The notes under the pieces were generated by a model that was not told where the DNA came from, searched no databases, and saw only the letters and a list, made by a program, of their open reading frames with translations. This document shows, piece after piece, positions 62,165 to 64,000 of a stretch of DNA of 64,000 bases. The stretch is from Fusibacter_A sp965140735. GTDB lineage: Bacteria > Bacillota > Clostridia > Peptostreptococcales > Acidaminobacteraceae. Each line of letters starts with the position of its first letter. The first letter of the stretch is position 1. The DNA lies in contig OZ223306.1 in NCBI GenBank assembly GCA_965140735.1, positions 2,542,001-2,606,000 on the forward strand, given 5' to 3'. Position numbers and translations under genes: made by a program.

Positions 62165-62206
62165 AGGTTCTGTTACTTTTCATCATGTTTTTATATGACA
62201 GAACCT
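62165..62206 (+). terminator. intrinsic terminator of the DUF5692 gene
   Basis: AGGTTCTGTTA (62165-62175) pairs with TGACAGAACCT (62196-62206) with one wobble, followed by TTTTAAT. Confidence 0.8.
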
Positions 62207-62215
62207 TTTAATCCC

Positions 62216-64000
62216 CTAAGTATTTTTCTCCATAAACTTTTTCTTCGCGCTTATGATATCAACCGATGCAATATGCATGAGTTTTTCCTGCGCCTCTTTT
62301 TTGTCATAAATACGAACTGACTGAGTCCTAAGAATATAATCTAAAAATTGTTTCGCCAACAAGCCATTCTTAAGCACTCGATATTTAGTTTTACAGAGTT
62401 CTTCTAAGGCTTCCTTTAAAATTACATCACAGCCAGATTCAAGCACATAGCGTCTTGTCTTTAGTTCATTTAAAATCAATGCATATAATGCTTCTATAGA
62501 ATAGTTTTCAAAATGAATATGCACTGGAAATCGATATGCCAATGATGGATAGCTTGTGAGTAGAGTTGAAAGGCCTTCCTTAGAGCAGTTCAATATAAAG
62601 TAAGTTTGTGCTTTGTTCTTATCTATAAATTTGATAAATGCAGACATCAAACTTTGAAATTTCTCATAGGCAACCAGCTTATCAGCGTTGTCAATCAGGA
62701 TGATGCGTCCCATCCCTTTGTTGAAAATATCTTCAAGTGCATGACCTTGATCAAGATTTACAAGTATTTCTTCATAATTGAGTTCATGGGGCGTTTTAGA
62801 TTTTATAAAACCCAAATTTGTCAAAAGCTCTCCCATCAAATCAATCATTTTGTGCTTGCCAGTGCCCATTTCACCAGTAAAAATCAAATTATTATACTTG
62901 TTGAGATCAACCGCATAACCTTTCCTTTTTCTCAAATCATTGATCTTTAAAAGTTTATATAGATCCAATAGATATTTTTTGGATTCAGAATTGCCAGTAT
63001 ATGTTTCAAGACGTGCATTAAAATTATAATCTTGGTTACGATCTGAAAAATTATAGTATTCTAGATCGGTCGCCGTGATGACATTCATTTCATTTGCACT
63101 GGTATGCTCTTCAGCAATTCTAATACTCTGAATACGAATAAGGCTCTCTACATAATTTCTAACGAGCCTGCCATTACCTGACTGCATATCTGCATTTTCA
63201 TAAATATCAACAAAATTTTTTGCCATTTCAGTCTCCGCTTTTTTTGAAATTCGAAAACCTTTACTTTGAAAAAGCTTTTTTGCCATGGCAAAGAGTTCAT
63301 CTGGTACGTAATCTTTAAAAACTGTCCAAAGTGGGAAACGTGATCTTAAACCAATATTCACATCAAAAAAAGCTTCCATTTCATCCGTGTATCCCGCTAA
63401 AATAACAATGACCTCTTTAGAATAATCTTCTATAAGTTTTAATAATGTCTCAATAGCTTCACGACCAATGGCATCACTTGCAAGTGTGTATGCTTCATCT
63501 ATAAATAAAATGCCTCCAAGTGCTTCTTTAAATTTAAGTTCTGTCATTTTAGCCGTTTCTCCTGGTAAGTCTGAAACAAATGCAGAACGATCAGTCTCTA
63601 TGAGTTGACCCGTTTTCAGAAATCCCATAGCACTGAGCATTTCTGCCACCAATCTTGCAATACTTGTCTTTCCAGTTCCTGGATTCCCTGCAAATACCAT
63701 GTTGAGATTTTGTTCTATTTCCGTTAGGACCCCTACGGAACGTCTTTTTTCTTGTGCAACTAAAAGCTTGTATTGGGCACGTAATAGGTTTTTAACATCC
63801 TCAAGGCCAATAATATCTGAGAGTCTTGATTCCAAATCAAAATCGATACTGAACTTAAAATTAAAGTGTTCTTTTGTCAATGTCTCCAATACTTGATTTG
63901 GATTATATAAATAGTTTTTTCTAAGCTCTGCAATGGCTCGATCAACTATATTTCTAACAAATCGTGCATTCCCTAGACCTTTTTTCTCCTTAATCTGTGT
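62216..64000 (-). CDS. multi-AAA+ ATPase of the CbxX/CfqX type (5' end outside window)
   Basis: 594 codons are visible and the frame is open at the right edge, where it begins inside the lid of an earlier AAA module (GNARFVRNIVDRAIAEL). A complete AAA domain follows, with Walker A AGNPGTGKTSIAR, Walker B ILFIDEAYTL and the GNGRLVRNYVE lid. Another module has a variant Walker A TGEMGTGKHKM and IILIDNADKL and is probably weaker or regulatory. The architecture is that of large CbxX/SpoVK-like proteins with tandem AAA units; in some bacteria these accompany secretion systems or act as remodelling chaperones. The role here is unknown. A TTG at 63889 could be mistaken for the start, but coding continues upstream. 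Confidence 0.85.
   Translation of the reverse strand, partial: TQIKEKKGLGNARFVRNIVDRAIAELRKNYLYNPNQVLETLTKEHFNFKFSIDFDLESRLSDIIGLEDVKNLLRAQYKLLVAQEKRRSVGVLTEIEQNLNMVFAGNPGTGKTSIARLVAEMLSAMGFLKTGQLIETDRSAFVSDLPGETAKMTELKFKEALGGILFIDEAYTLASDAIGREAIETLLKLIEDYSKEVIVILAGYTDEMEAFFDVNIGLRSRFPLWTVFKDYVPDELFAMAKKLFQSKGFRISKKAETEMAKNFVDIYENADMQSGNGRLVRNYVESLIRIQSIRIAEEHTSANEMNVITATDLEYYNFSDRNQDYNFNARLETYTGNSESKKYLLDLYKLLKINDLRKRKGYAVDLNKYNNLIFTGEMGTGKHKMIDLMGELLTNLGFIKSKTPHELNYEEILVNLDQGHALEDIFNKGMGRIILIDNADKLVAYEKFQSLMSAFIKFIDKNKAQTYFILNCSKEGLSTLLTSYPSLAYRFPVHIHFENYSIEALYALILNELKTRRYVLESGCDVILKEALEELCKTKYRVLKNGLLAKQFLDYILRTQSVRIYDKKEAQEKLMHIASVDIISAKKKFMEKNT

Noticed and set aside
62154..62210. Small frame MELQVLLLFIMFLYDRTF after the DUF5692 gene
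   Set aside because: It lies wholly within the terminator hairpin, and the upstream AAGGAG is too far from the ATG.

Overview
The window is AT-rich DNA from a low-GC, anaerobic Gram-positive bacterium, most likely a Clostridia (Firmicutes) member. The basis is: Shine-Dalgarno sites of the AAGGAGG type before nearly every gene, an S-layer-homology protein, a GlgC/GlgD pair, PTS and LicT-type antitermination, an EFR1-type flavodoxin/ferredoxin protein, and a HesB-like selenoprotein. Genus cannot be fixed from the sequence alone. No rRNA, tRNA or CRISPR array was seen.

Layout. 1-13.6 kb: a cell-envelope block, mostly on the minus strand, holding a partial secreted protein, an SLH/Big2 surface protein, an OmpR-type two-component pair, a small secreted helical protein (plus strand), and an operon of a very large FecR-domain protein plus an NHL-repeat protein. 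13.9-25 kb: a compact plus-strand glycogen operon (LysR regulator, glgB, glgC, glgD, glgA, glgP, type I pullulanase-like debrancher). 25-31 kb: an AraC regulator, a chemotaxis receptor, two HesB/IscA-like genes (one read through an in-frame TGA as selenocysteine, the other with Cys), and an HD-GYP phosphodiesterase overlapping a membrane-anchored solute-binding protein. 31.4-35.9 kb: a beta-glucoside PTS operon behind a sigma-A promoter and a RAT/terminator switch, ending in its own LicT antiterminator.

36-43 kb: a PAS-domain gene remnant, a pyridoxamine-phosphate-oxidase-fold protein, and a minus-strand set behind a TGACCGGTCA palindrome: an EFR1 flavodoxin/ferredoxin, a TetR-AraC-GyrI triple-fusion regulator and a TsaA/TrmO-UvrA fusion ATPase. 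43-47 kb: small accessory genes, a frameshifted LysE exporter and two related hairpin elements. 47.5-50.7 kb: a tyrosine recombinase followed by a TIR gene (ThsB-like) and a convergent SIR2-SLOG gene (ThsA), i.e. a Thoeris defence pair, enclosed by a perfect 31-bp inverted repeat. The left repeat covers the last codons of the recombinase. This is laid out as an invertible DNA cassette and is the strongest candidate for a new system here.

50.9-64 kb: regulators with linked enzymes or transporters (LysR, a threonine-synthase-like enzyme, a cysteine hydrolase, an EamA exporter, MarR plus a YCII protein), an rsgA gene behind a roughly 410-nt leader with a small peptide ORF and two tandem terminators, an NCS2 permease, a TetR/DUF5692 pair, and the 3' part of a multi-AAA (CbxX-type) ATPase running off the right edge.
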